In this document: in pieces, positions 32,341-45,156 of the stretch
Layout: the number at the start of each line of letters is the position of its first letter
How positions within the stretch are numbered: position 1 is the first letter of the stretch
Source: Hyaloperonospora brassicae
Taxonomy: Eukaryota; Oomycota; Peronosporomycetes; Peronosporales; Peronosporaceae
Assembly: GCA_947650285.1 (NCBI GenBank)
Contig: CANTFL010000028.1
Coordinates: forward strand, 124,001-188,000
Direction: 5' to 3'
DNA: 64,000 nucleotides
The notes under the pieces: model-generated
What the model saw: only the letters and a program-made list of their open reading frames with translations
Told to the model about the DNA's origin: nothing
Databases searched by the model: none
Program-made: the position numbers and the translations under genes

Positions 32341-33578
32341 CAAAAGATTGGCGTCTACTAAGTGATGATGACATTTGCACTTGCATGAGGTAAATCGGAC
32401 CACTGGTAGCAATGGAAGCAAAGACTCATACGATCAAAGTGTCAGCAGTATCACTTGGAACGTGATAGATGTGGCATTGAGGTGCACTTAACTGAACGAC
32501 AGTTTGGTTCGTGGATGAGAGTTTGTCGTCGATCGAAGTACAATTGCTTCTGTAAATAGTGCGAGTCGAGTATATGCGGCCGAGAGCAGCTGCTTTTCGG
32601 CAAAAGCTCCGAACGACGGATGCGAGTGTTGTGAAAAGACTACAAAGCACCTGGGCAATCCATTGAGAAAAAAGGCAAAGCAAAAACGGGTATAGCACAC
32701 AGGAAACATCTCGTCACTGCGCGACATCCTCTTCATGGCAAGTACTACACGTCAAGGTCATGCATGATCGACATGTGACCAACATAACGACAACAAAGCA
32801 GCGGGACGCGCAGAAATGTGATCGTAAATGAAGATGCTAAAACAAGGCACCATCATTACCCGAAAGTTGCATCGTAACTCAGATTTGGTACGACTGCGTA
32901 CTATAGCCATAGCGTGGCACGTGCGTCCTAAAATCACTCACGTGCCGCGAGATACGTCCACTTTACGTATCGATGAGTCTGATTGCATGGAGCCTGTTGT
33001 ATAGCACTGACTGTATCTCTGACATTCACGAGCAAGCATACAACGTTTTTGTCACGTTGTCATCAAGTCCTTCTTTATTATGGCTACACTGCACCTGATA
33101 TGTACACGACTCGTGCTTGATTGTGAAAGAGCAGATAGAAGAAGCGCTGTGACCCCTGTTTGCTGGCAAATGTCGTTACGAAGAGTCTAGCGATGCTGGT
33201 GAAATAGCCTCAGTGGTATCACAAGCACGACAGTTAGTGAGGTCGACACGGATAAAAGCCGGTAGACAGGAGCGAATGTAGGTACTGTCAACATGTCGTG
33301 CTTCAAACAGCTCTCGTGTGCTATCCAGCGTCGTGAGAGTGATGTACGGATTTGACTGCATCATAGGCCTTCAGCACGTTAAGAAGTGGTCTTTTTTTCG
33401 TGGCCTTTCGTGACGTCTTGAGAGGCCTACGATACATACCAATCTACTTGTCATGTATAATGAATTAACTTTGTCCCGATCACATACTATCGTATAAGCG
33501 AACGCGCACGTTCAGCACATTTACTAAGCCCCAGACTGGTGGCAATTTTTGCACAGCATATTGAGTATGTAGGCTCAT
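32341..33578. other. Gene-free flank at the start of the repeat compartment
   Basis: No frame of note and no recognisable motif. Base composition becomes more AT-rich rightward. I see nothing else. Confidence 0.45.
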
Positions 33579-33602
33579 TGTAATAGGGTGAGCCCGTTTA
33601 CA
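33579..33602. repeat. Possible relic of an LTR end
   Basis: TGTAATAGGGTGAGCCCGTTTACA resembles the palindromic first 22 bases of the LTRs at 37874 and 45157 (TGTAACGGG...CCCGTTACA) with a few changes. No matching right end or target duplication was found. Confidence 0.35.
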
Positions 33603-34363
33603 TGTCATTGAACCCAAGTAGGGTCGATGCGGTTTAAGTAGAACCAGTCCAGCTGAATACTGCCTATACTAATAACCTGTTGAAATCAGTATGTGCGGTC
33701 AGTCCCAAGTTGAGATCCATTCGTTTTCAAAAGCCTCCACAATTTAATAGTTTATACTTTACAGGCGGTCCTGAATATTTTTATATTGATGACCAATATG
33801 GCAGACATAAATTTGACTCAAACTTTCTACATTCGGGCAGCTCAACCTTATAAAAATACGCTGAGATTGGCTTCTGAATGAGCTGGCTAGTCCTCATTAT
33901 CCTGATCTTGTCCTTGGCTGTCTGGGTGGTAGCAAGAATCTCATAGTCGACAATGTCTTGCTGCAAGCCAGAACTGCTCCCAACAAATTTGCACACTGCA
34001 GTGCCTCAGTTGCATTCACAGATACGAATTCTTTAACTGTCATCGGCCTCTACTTCATCTTCTGGCACAAGATTGGAGGGGAGGTCATGCATAATTTTCT
34101 TCTGAGTCGGAACATAAGCAAATCTGCGCTCTACATAAAGCTGATGAGATTGCGAACATCCATTGGCTTTCGGTAACAAATCTCTTGAACCTGATCTTCG
34201 AGGTCCTTGATCACTTCAAATTCTATAGGCGACTCTTCAGGACCGGTGTCACAATATCATCGGTGGTGCGAATTTGACAATGGCGAAAGAAGTTGCGGAT
34301 TGTCTGGTGGAGTGGTGGTCACAAATTCCTTGTGATCCCGACTCTCCACTGGCGCCCGGACGA

Positions 34364-34470
34364 CCGACTAGCGGAGGGGGTACCCCGATTCCGTACTCTG
34401 TGTCTTCTTGCTCGTCTTGTGTACCCGTCGATGGGGCGAATTGCACTATTCTTGGTGGACTTGAGTTATA
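34364..34470 (+). repeat. Dispersed repeat family, copy 1
   Basis: Contains GACTAGCGGAGGGGGTACC and continues to a GTGTACCCGTCGATG motif. It aligns by eye with 36303-36400 and 37378-37480. The + frame reads TSGGGTPIP...SSCVPVDG. Probably a fragment of an older transposon. Confidence 0.5.
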
Positions 34471-34510
34471 GCTGAACTTGACCGTTTTGGGCATATGAGT
34501 TGATCGGGTG

Positions 34511-34605
34511 AAAATTCTTCACCCGGTCAAACGTGGGGTGTATCGAGTGTAAATTCTTCACCCGGTCAAACGTGGGGTGTATCGAGTGTAAATTCTTCAC
34601 TCGAT
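34511..34605. repeat. 39-bp tandem repeat
   Basis: Two near-identical 39-bp units (TAAATTCTTCACCCGGTCAA... ending TATCGAGTG) and a partial third. The unit is 13 codons long and all minus-strand frames stay open through it, but no gene is recognised. Confidence 0.8.
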
Positions 34606-34995
34606 CGCTTGTAACTTGGGTGCTCTCCCAGAGTCGCATGTATCCAAAGATGATGCTTGATCCGCGAGCCTTCTGACCACTTGAGCCGTCTCGCGATCTT
34701 GAATCTGAACCGGTAGGTTCCCTGAGTCCGATCGCAGTTGGGGGGTGAGAACTGATGATCCGCCTAGCAAAACAATCCAAAGGCAAAGTTTGTAAAGACG
34801 CGTGCGACTCTCTGTTCAACGGGAGGTCAAATTTCCTGCCCGGGAGAAGTCGACGCGTATCTTTTGTTGCATATTCAATTCTGTTTAATGCCAACCAAAC
34901 CAAATCCAAACCTATGACTATGCCTATCTGTTCGCTACATCACTGTTTCGTATCGTCTGTCTATGTAATTCACCTCGTGCATCATGTGGCCACGG

Positions 34996-35125
34996 CAGAT
35001 GCTCCGTAGCGGATCGCTAGTTAACGGATTGCTAGGTGGTGGATCACTCCGTAGCGGATCGCTCGATGGTGGATCGCTCCATAGTGAATCGCTAGGTGGT
35101 GGATCGCTCGGGGTGGATCGCGGTA
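34996..35125. repeat. Degenerate short tandem repeats around GGATCGCT
   Basis: GGATCGCT, GGATTGCT or GAATCGCT recurs about eight times with 10-20 bp spacing, mostly preceded by GTGGTGGATCGCT or CCGTAGCGGATCGCT. It is a decayed minisatellite. Confidence 0.7.
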
Positions 35126-36302
35126 TGTGATCCACACCAATTATGTGTCCACACAATTACGTGTCCACACAATCAAGCATTACACACCCAGGGTGGATCG
35201 TGGTCAATCTCTCGAGTCTCTGATCGGGCATCTACCTTCGAATCGCCGTTGCTTTTGAGACCTCGCATGTTTGATGATATTGACGATCCACTCCTCGAGC
35301 AAACTTCCACATTCATCTATTTTTCATTGTCGTAATCGATCAAGTACTCCAGTTGACGTTCACCCCTTGAGCGATCCGGTCTTTGTACCTTGGTGATCCA
35401 AGCCCTTGATCGCGGATCGCGTTCCGTCAGTCGTCGATTCTTGACTATACTCTTTCTTGACCATTAGGTAGAATAATCCGCATAATTTACACAGTCGTTT
35501 TCTGTCATTAAGTCGTTTGATCCCATCATTCGTGCCAACGGACCTACCTCCGAGCGCACTCCACCAATCAAATCGATCTCGCACTTAATCCGGTAGGCGC
35601 GATCCACACTTTCCATCATTATTCTTTTGCGCTTCTCCACAATTGTCTCTGCTTTACATTCATGCTCCAGACTGCAACAGAAAAATACATAGCCTCGAGC
35701 ACGTCGATCTTCTCAGGTATATTACCTTGTGCTGAAGGCGCTGAATAATAAGCCGATTGAACGGCTCCGTTTAGTAAGAACTGGGGATTCGGATAATTCC
35801 TGCGTCGCAAGGATAAATTTTCGACGACGTGTTTGGCGGTAATTAGAACACGGCTGTGTTGCGGAGTGTGACAACAGATGTGAGCTGCAATTTAGATTTA
35901 ATATAGGTCTCCAAGCAGGACAGTTCTTTCGGCTGGAGGAACTTTACGGACTAGAACCTTTTATACATATCCTGCGCTCTGATGTAATTTTGGCGAGTAG
36001 ACGTAAAGGAGAAAAATGATTTGAAACTTTACCTCAACTACGCTTACGTATTTCTTTCTTCTATCCACGCGACCGCGGCTAGGATTGCCAATTTAAAAAT
36101 TAAATTACGTACCTTTCGAGCCATTAACGAGCCCACACTTCAGGAGAACATTGACTCACGATTCAAAGCAATATGATTCTCTTGCATCCACCTCCATTCT
36201 AGACTTAGTGCTTCGACATATTAGGGTGTTGAAATCTGTTTTGTGATGTAAATCTCCTATAATTGCTGATGTGAAGCGCAATCTTTCACTTGCCTAGACT
36301 TA

Positions 36303-36400
36303 CCGACTGACGGAGGAGGTACTCCGATCCGTGCCTTGATTTATGGTCCTGTGCTCACCTTGTATACTCGTCAATTGGGTCGTCTTGGGCAGTTTGAAGC
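36303..36400 (+). repeat. Dispersed repeat family, copy 2
   Basis: Begins CCGACTGACGGAGGAGGTAC and continues to TATACTCGTCAATTGGGTCG. It matches copies 1 and 3 in the same orientation but with indels. Confidence 0.5.
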
Positions 36401-37377
36401 GGCCTTCGGAGACGTCGATATCGTCCTTGTATTTAGGATCGAGTGTTGATCTATGTGCGAAATCTTCACACAGAGATCGGGGTTTCTTGTGTATCGATCT
36501 AGCGCAGTCCAGTCTTAAAACTCCTCGCTCCAATTTTAATTACTTATGCTGTGCCTCGATACATATCTTCCATTTATTTCCTTTCCTTTCTGTTTTTAAT
36601 CGCAGTTAAGTTTAAAACACTTGCGCGAACCGCGTTCAAAGTCTCGCGACCGGTTCTCAATCTTGGCTAAATCAGCAAGATCGGTCTTTTGCGCCTTGAA
36701 CACGCGTGACTTCTGTCTTCAAGAATACAAAGAACTCTTGCTTGAATACAGTAGCGCATATCGTAAGCGAAAGAGAAAATATCAACGTTTTATATGAAGT
36801 AGACATTTTTGTAGCCTACACATCACCATGTCTATCCTAAAATTTTGGATATCTATCCAAATAATATCACCTATACGCTAGCTTGTCCCTTTTACTATGT
36901 GCCAAAGATTTCTGGCCAATATCTCAATATTTAGCTAAAAAAAATCGCATTATTGTACTTTCCACGCAAAATATCTCAATACACGAACAGTAAGATAATA
37001 ATCAAATATATCATGAATGTATCCAAATATTGCGCCACATGTGCTTGATTTGACGTTGGTGTACCAATAAGGACCCTAACTACCAGCTATTTCGATCTTA
37101 ACTATTCATGGCGTCTCGTTCACCCGTCTCTATTTGACGCCTTTAATGTTTACCTCCAAGTGTTAGATGTCCTCATCCAAATTGACATCTTGATCTTAAC
37201 TGACATTTGTTGGTATGTAGATGGTTGGGTATTGACATACTACTGATCCGTGACCAATTACTTACACACCCATCCCACATGTAGTCGATAGGCATTTTCA
37301 CTGGTCCTAGATGCTGTGGAGGACAATGTTCTTAGAAATGTGTGATGAGGCCCCAAACCACTCACCATGCCGGACTG

Positions 37378-37480
37378 CCGACTTACGGAGGAGGTACTCC
37401 GACTCCGTGTATAGATCTTGACTCATCTTGCGTACCCGTCGGCCGGCGGGTCGCATCTTCGGTAGTCTTGGTAGAAATGA
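37378..37480 (+). repeat. Dispersed repeat family, copy 3
   Basis: Begins CCGACTTACGGAGGAGGTAC; the frame reads LPTYGGGTPTP...DSSCVPVGRR, like copy 1. It ends about 400 bp before the LTR retrotransposon, which may have inserted into the same older repeat. Confidence 0.5.
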
Positions 37481-37868
37481 AGACTTTTGTCTTAATAGAG
37501 CCAATCTTGAGGGGGCGGGTGGATATGCTTCACTTGGTGGGCTAGAAGGAGACACTCGATCGACTCAGTCGAGAGTCGCCTCATTGCCAAATTCTTCAGG
37601 AATCTTGTTGCTCCTGGACTTTCCTTGTTGTTTCAGGGATATGAACCATCTATCATTTGATCGTCTTCCTGACGACGGAGTCGGGAATCCGCTTCCAATA
37701 GCGAATATTGGGGGGGGGGTCGCTACTCAGCGAGCCCAAAGGCCAAATACTTTCTGTAGTTCTACCTGTAATCGGTCTTGCCACGCAACTATCTTCAACA
37801 TTGGGGGCAAAGTGTATCATTCACCCTAACAGGCGTGCAGACTCATCAATTTCCTCTATCACGACGGA

Positions 37869-37873
37869 GTCTT
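37869..37873. repeat. Target site duplication GTCTT (left)
   Basis: The 5 bp GTCTT directly before the 5' LTR are repeated directly after the 3' LTR at 45599-45603. Confidence 0.9.
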
Positions 37874-38316
37874 TGTAACGGGGTAGCCCGTTACATGATA
37901 TTGCCACTAAGGATAAAGTTACAATAAAGAATATTACGTTGGATGTTATTTCAACAATATCACAGAGCATGATGATGTTGTTGAATATGACCCAAGGGTC
38001 TACTCATCGGTTGATATCGTGATGATATCAACCCACCAATCGCTGCTAGACGCGCGCAATGGGTGGTTAGTAGACGTCATCATATGTTTAGTTAGATTGA
38101 TATAATTAAGTCATGATAAACAGAGACTCAAGAAGTTATTGGACTTAATTATATTAAATAACAGTTTCACTTTCACAGAGACTAGTCTGAATACTTAGTC
38201 TCCTTTCCTTCCTCTGTGTTTCTTCAACACCTAGCAGGGCACTGTCGACCACTATCGTCAGTGGAAGTATACTCCGTACTGGTCAACCAGTACGTAGTCA
38301 CCAGTGCCCCGTTACA
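37874..38316 (+). repeat. 5' LTR
   Basis: Starts TGTAACGGGGTAGCCCGTTACA, a 9-bp inverted repeat around GTAG, and ends CCCCGTTACA. It pairs with 45157-45598. Confidence 0.95.
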
Positions 38317-38318
38317 CA

Positions 38319-38326
38319 TGGTATCA
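38319..38326 (+). other. Primer-binding site of the LTR element
   Basis: TGGTATCA, beginning two bases after the LTR, matches the core of the initiator-Met tRNA primer site used by many LTR elements; the bases that follow diverge. Confidence 0.6.
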
Positions 38327-38366
38327 CTTTGTAGTCCGTCCAAGGACCACACTCGCATCGCCCAAC

Positions 38367-39503
38367 ATGAACAAGTCCGACGAAGTCGAAGGCGACATAT
38401 TTCACGGAACTCGTGAAAGCTACTCCCATCTGAGCGGTGTCGAATAAAGCGCGATCGAATAATGAGTTCGACCGTTGGCGAGGTAGCTATCTGGACCATG
38501 CTATCCACAAGGGATAGAGACCAGCAGCATTCCGTCATTAGCAAGTTCTTGCAGCGAGAACTTGACGAGTCGCGAGCGCAGGTGACCTTGTTGCAACAAC
38601 AAGGTCACTAGCGGACGGAAGAACTGAGACAGCATCAGTCTCAGTCCGCAAGCTCGACGCGTGATCGTCGACAGGAGTCTCTAAAGTTAGAGATATCCAA
38701 GTGTCGGGGAGTCGAGGAAGACTCTTTGTTAAGATGGTTCGTCGAGGTCGATGGTGCCATCGAGTCCCGTTGCATCGACAACGAGCGAATGCAAGTTGCA
38801 TTTGCTCAGTCTTACTTGGCAGGGGACGCCAGGAATTGGGCCCTAAATATCAAGTTACACGACTCGAATGTGTTCGAGTCGTTAGACGTCTTCAAGACCC
38901 TGCTCAGTGAGACGTTTGAGCCTTTCAGGGCATAGTTCAAGACTATATCTTAACTACTCTAGATCAAACAGAGTAAGCCTAAGGTTCACGCTTACGCTCA
39001 GCATGTGCACTACCTTGCAAGTTGCATGGTAGTGAACCCTGTGAGTGAATTTGTGAAGATCACAATATTCATTCAAGGTCTTGCAGATGGTCCTGTCAGG
39101 GACCACCTATTTCGCAGGGAGCTTAAGACGCTCTTCGAAGCGATCTACGCTGCGGAGCAGGAACACTTTCGTGTGAGACAGGCTCACACTACTCTTACAC
39201 CCTATCGTCCACAAAGACGATCAGAGGTCGGAGGTCCAGAACCAATGGACCTCTGTCATGTTGAGGGCGAGAAGCCTCTCCCTGTGAATGACAAGCGAAT
39301 GGTGAGATGCCATCGCTACCATAAGCTGGTACACTATGCATACGAATGCAGTATCCCCCGCTCAGATCCCCGTATTGCTGAGCGTAGTAACCGTCTGGAA
39401 ATAGAAGAACTGTTGGAAGAGGGTCTGATGCTGTTGAAAAGCCGCAACAGCGAGACCAACCATCAAAAAATGGATGGTGATAGTAGGGGCGGAGCACCCT
39501 ACT
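38367..39503 (+). pseudogene. gag remnant
   Basis: A start ATG at 38367 is followed by interrupted gag-like frames; an open stretch at 39005-39503 includes the capsid end and the zinc-knuckle region. The knuckle (CHRYHKLVHYAYEC) has lost its second Cys, which is Tyr here. In-frame stops near 38.45, 38.61 and 38.93 kb show decay. Confidence 0.8.
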
Positions 39504-42500
39504 GATCCAGCAACATCGAGACAATCTGCAAATCTCTTGACGAAGGTTGCTCCCGACACACAATCACTGTGTGTCTCTGCACCTGGTGATGAAGTGTCCT
39601 TCTTCACCTTGACATTGGAAGTGACAAAGGACTTGTCGCTTCGCGCCCTAGTTGACTGTGGGGCGTCGAACAACTTTGTTCGTCGCTAGTCTCTAGAGGC
39701 TGGAAGTATCAACTTCGTGAAGCGGGAGATCCCTCCAAATATAATGACGGTGCGCCTTGTGACAGGCGCATCGATCACTGAGAAGAAACATGTAGTCGGA
39801 ATCCACTCCACGTTGAACGATGAACAGTACGATGATGACTTCATCGTACTCGACCTGGATGACAAGTTTGATGTCATCCTAGGACTACCTTAGCTCAGGA
39901 GATACGAGCCAAGGGTGAGCTGGTAGAATCGATCAGTGAAGGTGCCTGCCACTTGTTCATTCGATGACGATATGGAGAATATCTTGGAACGCCCAAACTC
40001 ATGTGGATGTACTGCGAGTGAGTGCGATGTCCTCACTTGTGGTACGGTCGGCAGTACTACTGTACAAGAACACAATGTAGATGATCACTACATTGTGGAG
40101 AAAGCTCTCCTGGATCCTGTGGATGTGACTTCCCAGGAAGTAATCGAGACAGTGAATGTCTTGGTTAATGACGGATCAAGCGTAGGCGCTCACACGCTTG
40201 ATCTGATAGTGACTCCGAATCTAACTTCGGAGATAACCCAATCGTCAACTCTAAAACCGAAACGGTTCTTGCGCGATATGCGTAGTTGCAAAGTCAAGCA
40301 GATCGGATACTCGTCACAGAGTATGAGTATGTAGCCGATATTCAATCGGCAACGGTGTTTACTGAGACGTAGAGGGTTCTCAGCAGTTCATCGATGGACG
40401 AAAGCGTCATCGATGAGAAGACACGTATTGAGAGGTATGAATATCGATCCTGGAAGCCGCTCCAGGCAAACCCTTTTTATAAGGATTTGATCTAATTCAA
40501 GGATGTATTCCCTATATCCATGCCATGCAAGGTGCCTAAGGACAAAGTCACTCGACACGAGATCGAGCTCAAAACGGGCTCGAAGTACTGTGTCATGAAG
40601 GAGTGGTCACTGCCTCGTTCACAGGTGCAAGCGATCGATAAGTTCTTTTTAGATCGCTTAGCGGCAGGTCATTCGAGGGCATAAACTTCCCCCTCACAGC
40701 TCTCCGACCTTCTGTAATCGAAAGGCCAAAGGAGGGTGGCGGGTAGTGCACGCATTCAACAAATTGAATGCTGCAACGGTACCGGCCCAGACGCCGATAC
40801 CTAGAAGGACGTAATCATAGATGGTACGTCAAATAGGACCATCTTCTTGTCCATGGATCTGATAAGTGAATTATATCAGATCCTCATGCGTGAACGGGAA
40901 ATCCCGTACGGAAGTAAGCACCCCCAGCGGTATGCTGTGGGGGTGGCTAGTGATGTCACAGGGGATGATTAACGCCCATGCAACATTCAACAGATGTGTA
41001 ACAAATATGTTGAGACCGGTGCGGGATTTCGCACCGAGTTACTTTGACGATGTGTTCGTTTATATCCGGGATATGGACCGGAAGACAGACGTTAAAGTTC
41101 ACAGAACTCACGTTCATAAGGTTCTTCAACTCATGCGCAAACATAAGTTGTACTCCGATCTCAAGAAGTATATCTTCGCTGCTAGCAAAATACCACTTCT
41201 TGGGTGCATCGTGGGTAAACACGGTGTACGCCCCGATCCCGAGAATATCAAGGCAATCACCGACTGACCAGTGCCAGTCGATGTCAAGGGACTGCGAAAG
41301 TTTCTTTGGGCTAGCGGCGTACTTTCACAAGTTCTGGTAAAACTACGCCGAGATGACTGTGCATCTTTCTTGCTTTCTCAAGAAAAATGTGAAGTGGACA
41401 TGGAACGCTGACTGTCAGCTTTCCCTTGAAAGCACCAAGAAAAGCTTGATGCAATTGCCCATCTTGGCGATTGCATATCAGGACTGACCTTTTCATGTGG
41501 TCTGTGACGCCAGCGATTTTGCGATCGGCTGTGCGCTGATACAATTTGACACAGATGGCGCGGAGCGCGTCATCTGCTATCAATCTCGTCAGCTGCAAGA
41601 AGCTGAGCGGAATTACCCAGTGTATGACAAGGACCTCCTTGACATGAAGTACGCACTGGCTAAGTTTCGCGACTATCTCTTGGGAGATAGACCGTTCATC
41701 GTCTATACGGACCATGTGTCGTTACACACGGCCGTAAATAGCCCGCAACTCTCGCAAAGAATGGAGAGGTGGTTGTCTTTCTTCGAGGAGTATAACTTCT
41801 CCATGGAGTACAAACCAGGACGAATGAACGTCGTCGCTGATGCGTTATCACGTGGAGCCGATTTCGATCCGACTACACCAGTCAATAGTGAGGCCTTGCC
41901 CACTTGTGCGGCGCTGTCAGTCAGCGTGCCGTCGTCGCCTCTACTCGACGACGTGCGGAAGGCGTAAGCAGGCGATACGAATATCCTCCGTATGATGGGT
42001 CATCTTGCAAAATCATCCCGGAGATCCTTGTCGGATTTTTGCCGGCTCTATACCGTTCCTGTTTGGATCGGTAAACGACTCGCAATGGTCTGCTGTATTA
42101 CACAGCAGTTGCTGACGACACCCCTCGTGTCTTCGTTCCTGATCATGATGATTTGCGTTTACGCATAATTTTCGAATATCACAATGCGCCGTCAGGCGGG
42201 CATCGTGGAAGGGGGAAGACTTAACTCAAAGTAAGTCGTGACATTTACTGGCCCCGCCAGTATCAGTTTTCCGCAAGCACATTCGTTCTTGCGAGGTCTG
42301 CCACCGGGTGAAGCCTATTCCTTCCCCCGTGTACCGTTACAACCTCTGCCGGTACCGGCAGAATGTAGGGAGTCCATTTCCATGGACTTTGTCTTCAGGT
42401 TTCCCGAAGACACTCCAAAGAATAATGGTATTCTTGTGTTTGTCGATCGTTTCAGCAAGATGGTGCATCTTGCTGCGGTCCCCGAGTCGATCACGGCTCA

Positions 42501-43483
42501 AGGCTGTGCGCGTGTCTTCACCGACACGATATTTCGACTGGGCGGATTACCCCGTGAACTCGTACCCGACCGTGATCCTCGGTTCACGGCGAAGTTTTGG
42601 CCATCCGTGTTCGTCACTTTGGAAACACAATTACAGATGTCAACCTCTGACCATTCTGAAACAGATGGTCAGACAGAACATGCAAAATGTTTCCTCAAAG
42701 AAATAATTCGAGGATATGTCCACTTGTTCTGGAGTTAAAGTAAATTCTTGCAGATGGTCGAATTCGCCATCAACAACTCCGTGCATGCGTCCACGACGCA
42801 TACACCGTTCCACAATAATGGCTTACGCCACCCACGTATTACCGCCCTAATACAGAGTGACTCTGGGTTAAGGGGAGGAGGGAATTGCTCGATCAAAAAC
42901 TGTTTTGGCTCTTGCTCATCACGTATCACCGCTCACCGATACGTTTGATGCCGATGTCGACAACGTCGACATCGAGGAAATCGAGCTGAGCAGTAGCGAT
43001 GACGCTGCTGCTACATCAGACAATGATGACGATGCTGGGATATTCAGCATCGTCAACGAAAACGCCAGCGAGGAAGAGGACACCCTCGTTGAAGAAGAGA
43101 AAGATCTCTTAGCAGTGCGCACGAAGCGCACTGAAAAACACAACAACGAGTCAGCATAGAAATTCCTGCTGACTCGAGAGGCGGTAATCCGTTGTGTTCA
43201 GGACTCTATCGCAAATGCGGTGGACCGACAGAAACGGAACGCAGACAAGAAAGGAAGAGGAAATGTGCTTTCATTTAAGATTAACGACCTAGCACTACTG
43301 TCAACGGTAAACTTAGCTGGACATGCAGTCACTAATGACAGCAGTAGAAAACTACTGCCGAAATACACTGGTCCTTTTTGTGTGTTGCACCGCAAAGGCA
43401 ATGCATACACGATTGAGTTGCCTCGCAGGATGCGCACGCATCCTACGTTCTATATTGATTGTCTCCGCCCGTACTATCAGTAA
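39504..43483 (+). pseudogene. pol remnant: protease, reverse transcriptase, RNase H, integrase
   Basis: Protease: LVDCGASNNFVRR at 39.65 kb. Reverse transcriptase: SMDLISELYQILMRE (40.85 kb) and the catalytic SYFDDVFVY (41.04 kb), in different frames. RNase H: VVCDASDFAIGCALI to FIVYTDHVSL (41497-41730), open to 41967. Integrase: ISMDFVFRFPEDTPKNNGIL, PDRDPRFTAKFW and a DGQTEHAKCFLKE segment, giving the DDE residues (42.38-42.7 kb). Stops and frame changes, for example near 39.69, 40.33, 41.27 and 41.97 kb, make it non-functional. Most catalytic residues are still readable, so decay is moderate. Confidence 0.9.
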
Positions 43484-43855
43484 GAGGCCTCTTCCGAGAA
43501 CGGAGATGGACACCACGCTCAAGAATCCCCAACATATTATTCTGATCACGGACCAAACACTCAAGTTGGTCCTTCAGCAACGCAGTTTCGCGACGAGCCG
43601 CCTCTAGCCCGTCTCGCAAATGGCGCCTCTCGAGTTCGTTCTCAAGCTGAGCGAACGCGAAATTCGATCGGTCTTTCTCCCGATCGGCACGGAGACGTCG
43701 CACGGTCGACAACAAGTCGTGTCGACGATCGTGTTCGTGATCGACGTCCCCCCTCAACTCGGTCAGGTAACGCTCATGGTTACCTTAAGTCTCATGAAAG
43801 CCCGGCAGCTGAGCCGGACCTTGTCTATCCACCACTACCAGAGCTACTAGTGGAT

Positions 43856-44006
43856 TCTCACGGTGGTCGACGATTTCACGTGGGGCGTATCTTGATCCAC
43901 CGTGTGAAGAAGGGGGAGCGGACAAGTTACCTTGTCCGCTGGCGTGGGTATCTACCATCTTATGACAGCTGGGAACCTCGATCCCAGCTGATGGCTGCTG
44001 TTTAGG
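43856..44006 (+). pseudogene. Chromodomain at the end of the LTR element's pol
   Basis: The frame reads FHVGRILIHRVKKGERTSYL, then VRWRGYLPSYDSWEPRSQLM and a stop. The tyrosine/tryptophan cage pattern and the YLVRWRGY...SWEP block define a chromodomain. Known: in chromoviruses this module tethers integrase to modified histones and guides insertion. It is separated from integrase by a frame break. Confidence 0.85.
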
Positions 44007-44132
44007 GTCTTGTCCACCAGTATGACGAGACTCATCCTCGGGCCCATCGATAAACACGCGCTTTTGGCGCTTGTAGACGGATTGGAAGTTTGCAATAGCG
44101 TCCCTCTTCTCAGCCGAGATTTGTGCCCTTAC

Positions 44133-45099
44133 CTAGGGCGAACTAAGGAAATAAACATCTCTATGTGCACGTTGCGAGTTGTCAACAAGAATCGCACAAG
44201 GGTCTCCCCATGTGAGGAAAGGAATGTCTGCCTCACTCGACAAACAGTGCAACCGGCATCTTGCTCCGGTTGGCGTTAGCTTTTCAAACTTGATGCGTAC
44301 ATCTTCAAGCTTTTGGAGCCATCCTTCTCGTCCAAAATTCTTGACATTTTGGACGAACGCGTTTCGTGCAGCCGAAAGCGAAGCCTTGTCACGCTTTTGA
44401 TCACCATTGTACCATCGATGCTTGAGGAAAGAATCGAGATGAAAGTCTTCTTCATCTCTAAAGTTCTTCGCGCTGAAGAATAAGCCATGGAGCTCGCTCG
44501 CATCTAATAGTGGTATTCGATGGTTTAGGCTTGTTTCTTGAGACAAGCTATTGATCAGCTATTCAAGCTATCGCCACGGCTTCAGCTCATCACGCTTCGA
44601 CGTGGTATATTCGCCGGTACCACGGGTTCCAATATGACGACGGCTTGCGCCATCGTCAACGAGCTCGTGCGAGGGCGCACGAATTGATCGAGGTGATGAG
44701 TAACCATACTCATCACCATATTCATCATCACTGCCGAACAGACTGTAACGCATGTCGCGAGTCCGTTCATTCGGCATGTCTTTTTGGTGAGCGAGGCACC
44801 GCGAGTGAACGTGATGCCTCTAACGGCTTTTCCGAGTCAGACACATCTGACTCGACAGAGTAGCTGACCCCTAACTCGAGTTCACTGTGTGCATGAGTTG
44901 CAATACCACATGCGCCTGCAGCAACACCTGCTGCAGGCTGATAACGATCAGCAGAAGACGAGTCGTCTGCCGCAGAGGCGGGCTCAGCAACAGGCTGTGT
45001 CGTCTTTGGGTCACCCCGCATAGACATGCTAATTATGCGACGCAAAGTCAGAATGAACGAATCTGACCAACAAGTGCTCCCCGTCCCTTTGACATCCAA
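44133..45099 (-). other. Antisense open-frame block inside the LTR element
   Basis: Three minus-strand frames follow each other between the chromodomain and the 3' LTR: 45099-44767 (110 residues, Ala/Ser-rich, starts MDVKGTGSTCW), 44777-44568 (69 residues, acidic, with DDEYGDEYGYSSPRS) and 44546-44133 (137 residues, EEDFHLDSFLKHRWYNGDQ... with several Cys/His). They run in one direction and nearly abut, as if one frame had suffered a frameshift and a stop. The first ten residues overlap the next frame. No known domain is recognised; it could encode an accessory protein or be an insertion. Confidence 0.5.
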
Positions 45100-45143
45100 C
45101 GGGTGGCCACAAAAGTTTCGATAATCACATTGTGACTAGCAGT

Positions 45144-45153
45144 AAAGGGGAAG
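45144..45153 (+). other. Polypurine tract of the LTR element
   Basis: AAAGGGGAAG lies three bases before the 3' LTR, the expected place for the plus-strand primer. Confidence 0.75.
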
Positions 45154-45156
45154 TGA

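Larger units (their letters stand above)
35126..37868. other. AT-rich repeat-compartment DNA, no gene
   Basis: Long AT-rich runs (especially 36.7-37.2 kb) and only short frames. It contains copies 2 and 3 of the dispersed repeat. Apart from these I see no recognisable element. Confidence 0.45.

Noticed and set aside
34511..35125. Repeat arrays that might be a CRISPR
   Set aside because: The units are contiguous or irregularly spaced, without uniform unique spacers, in a eukaryotic genome.
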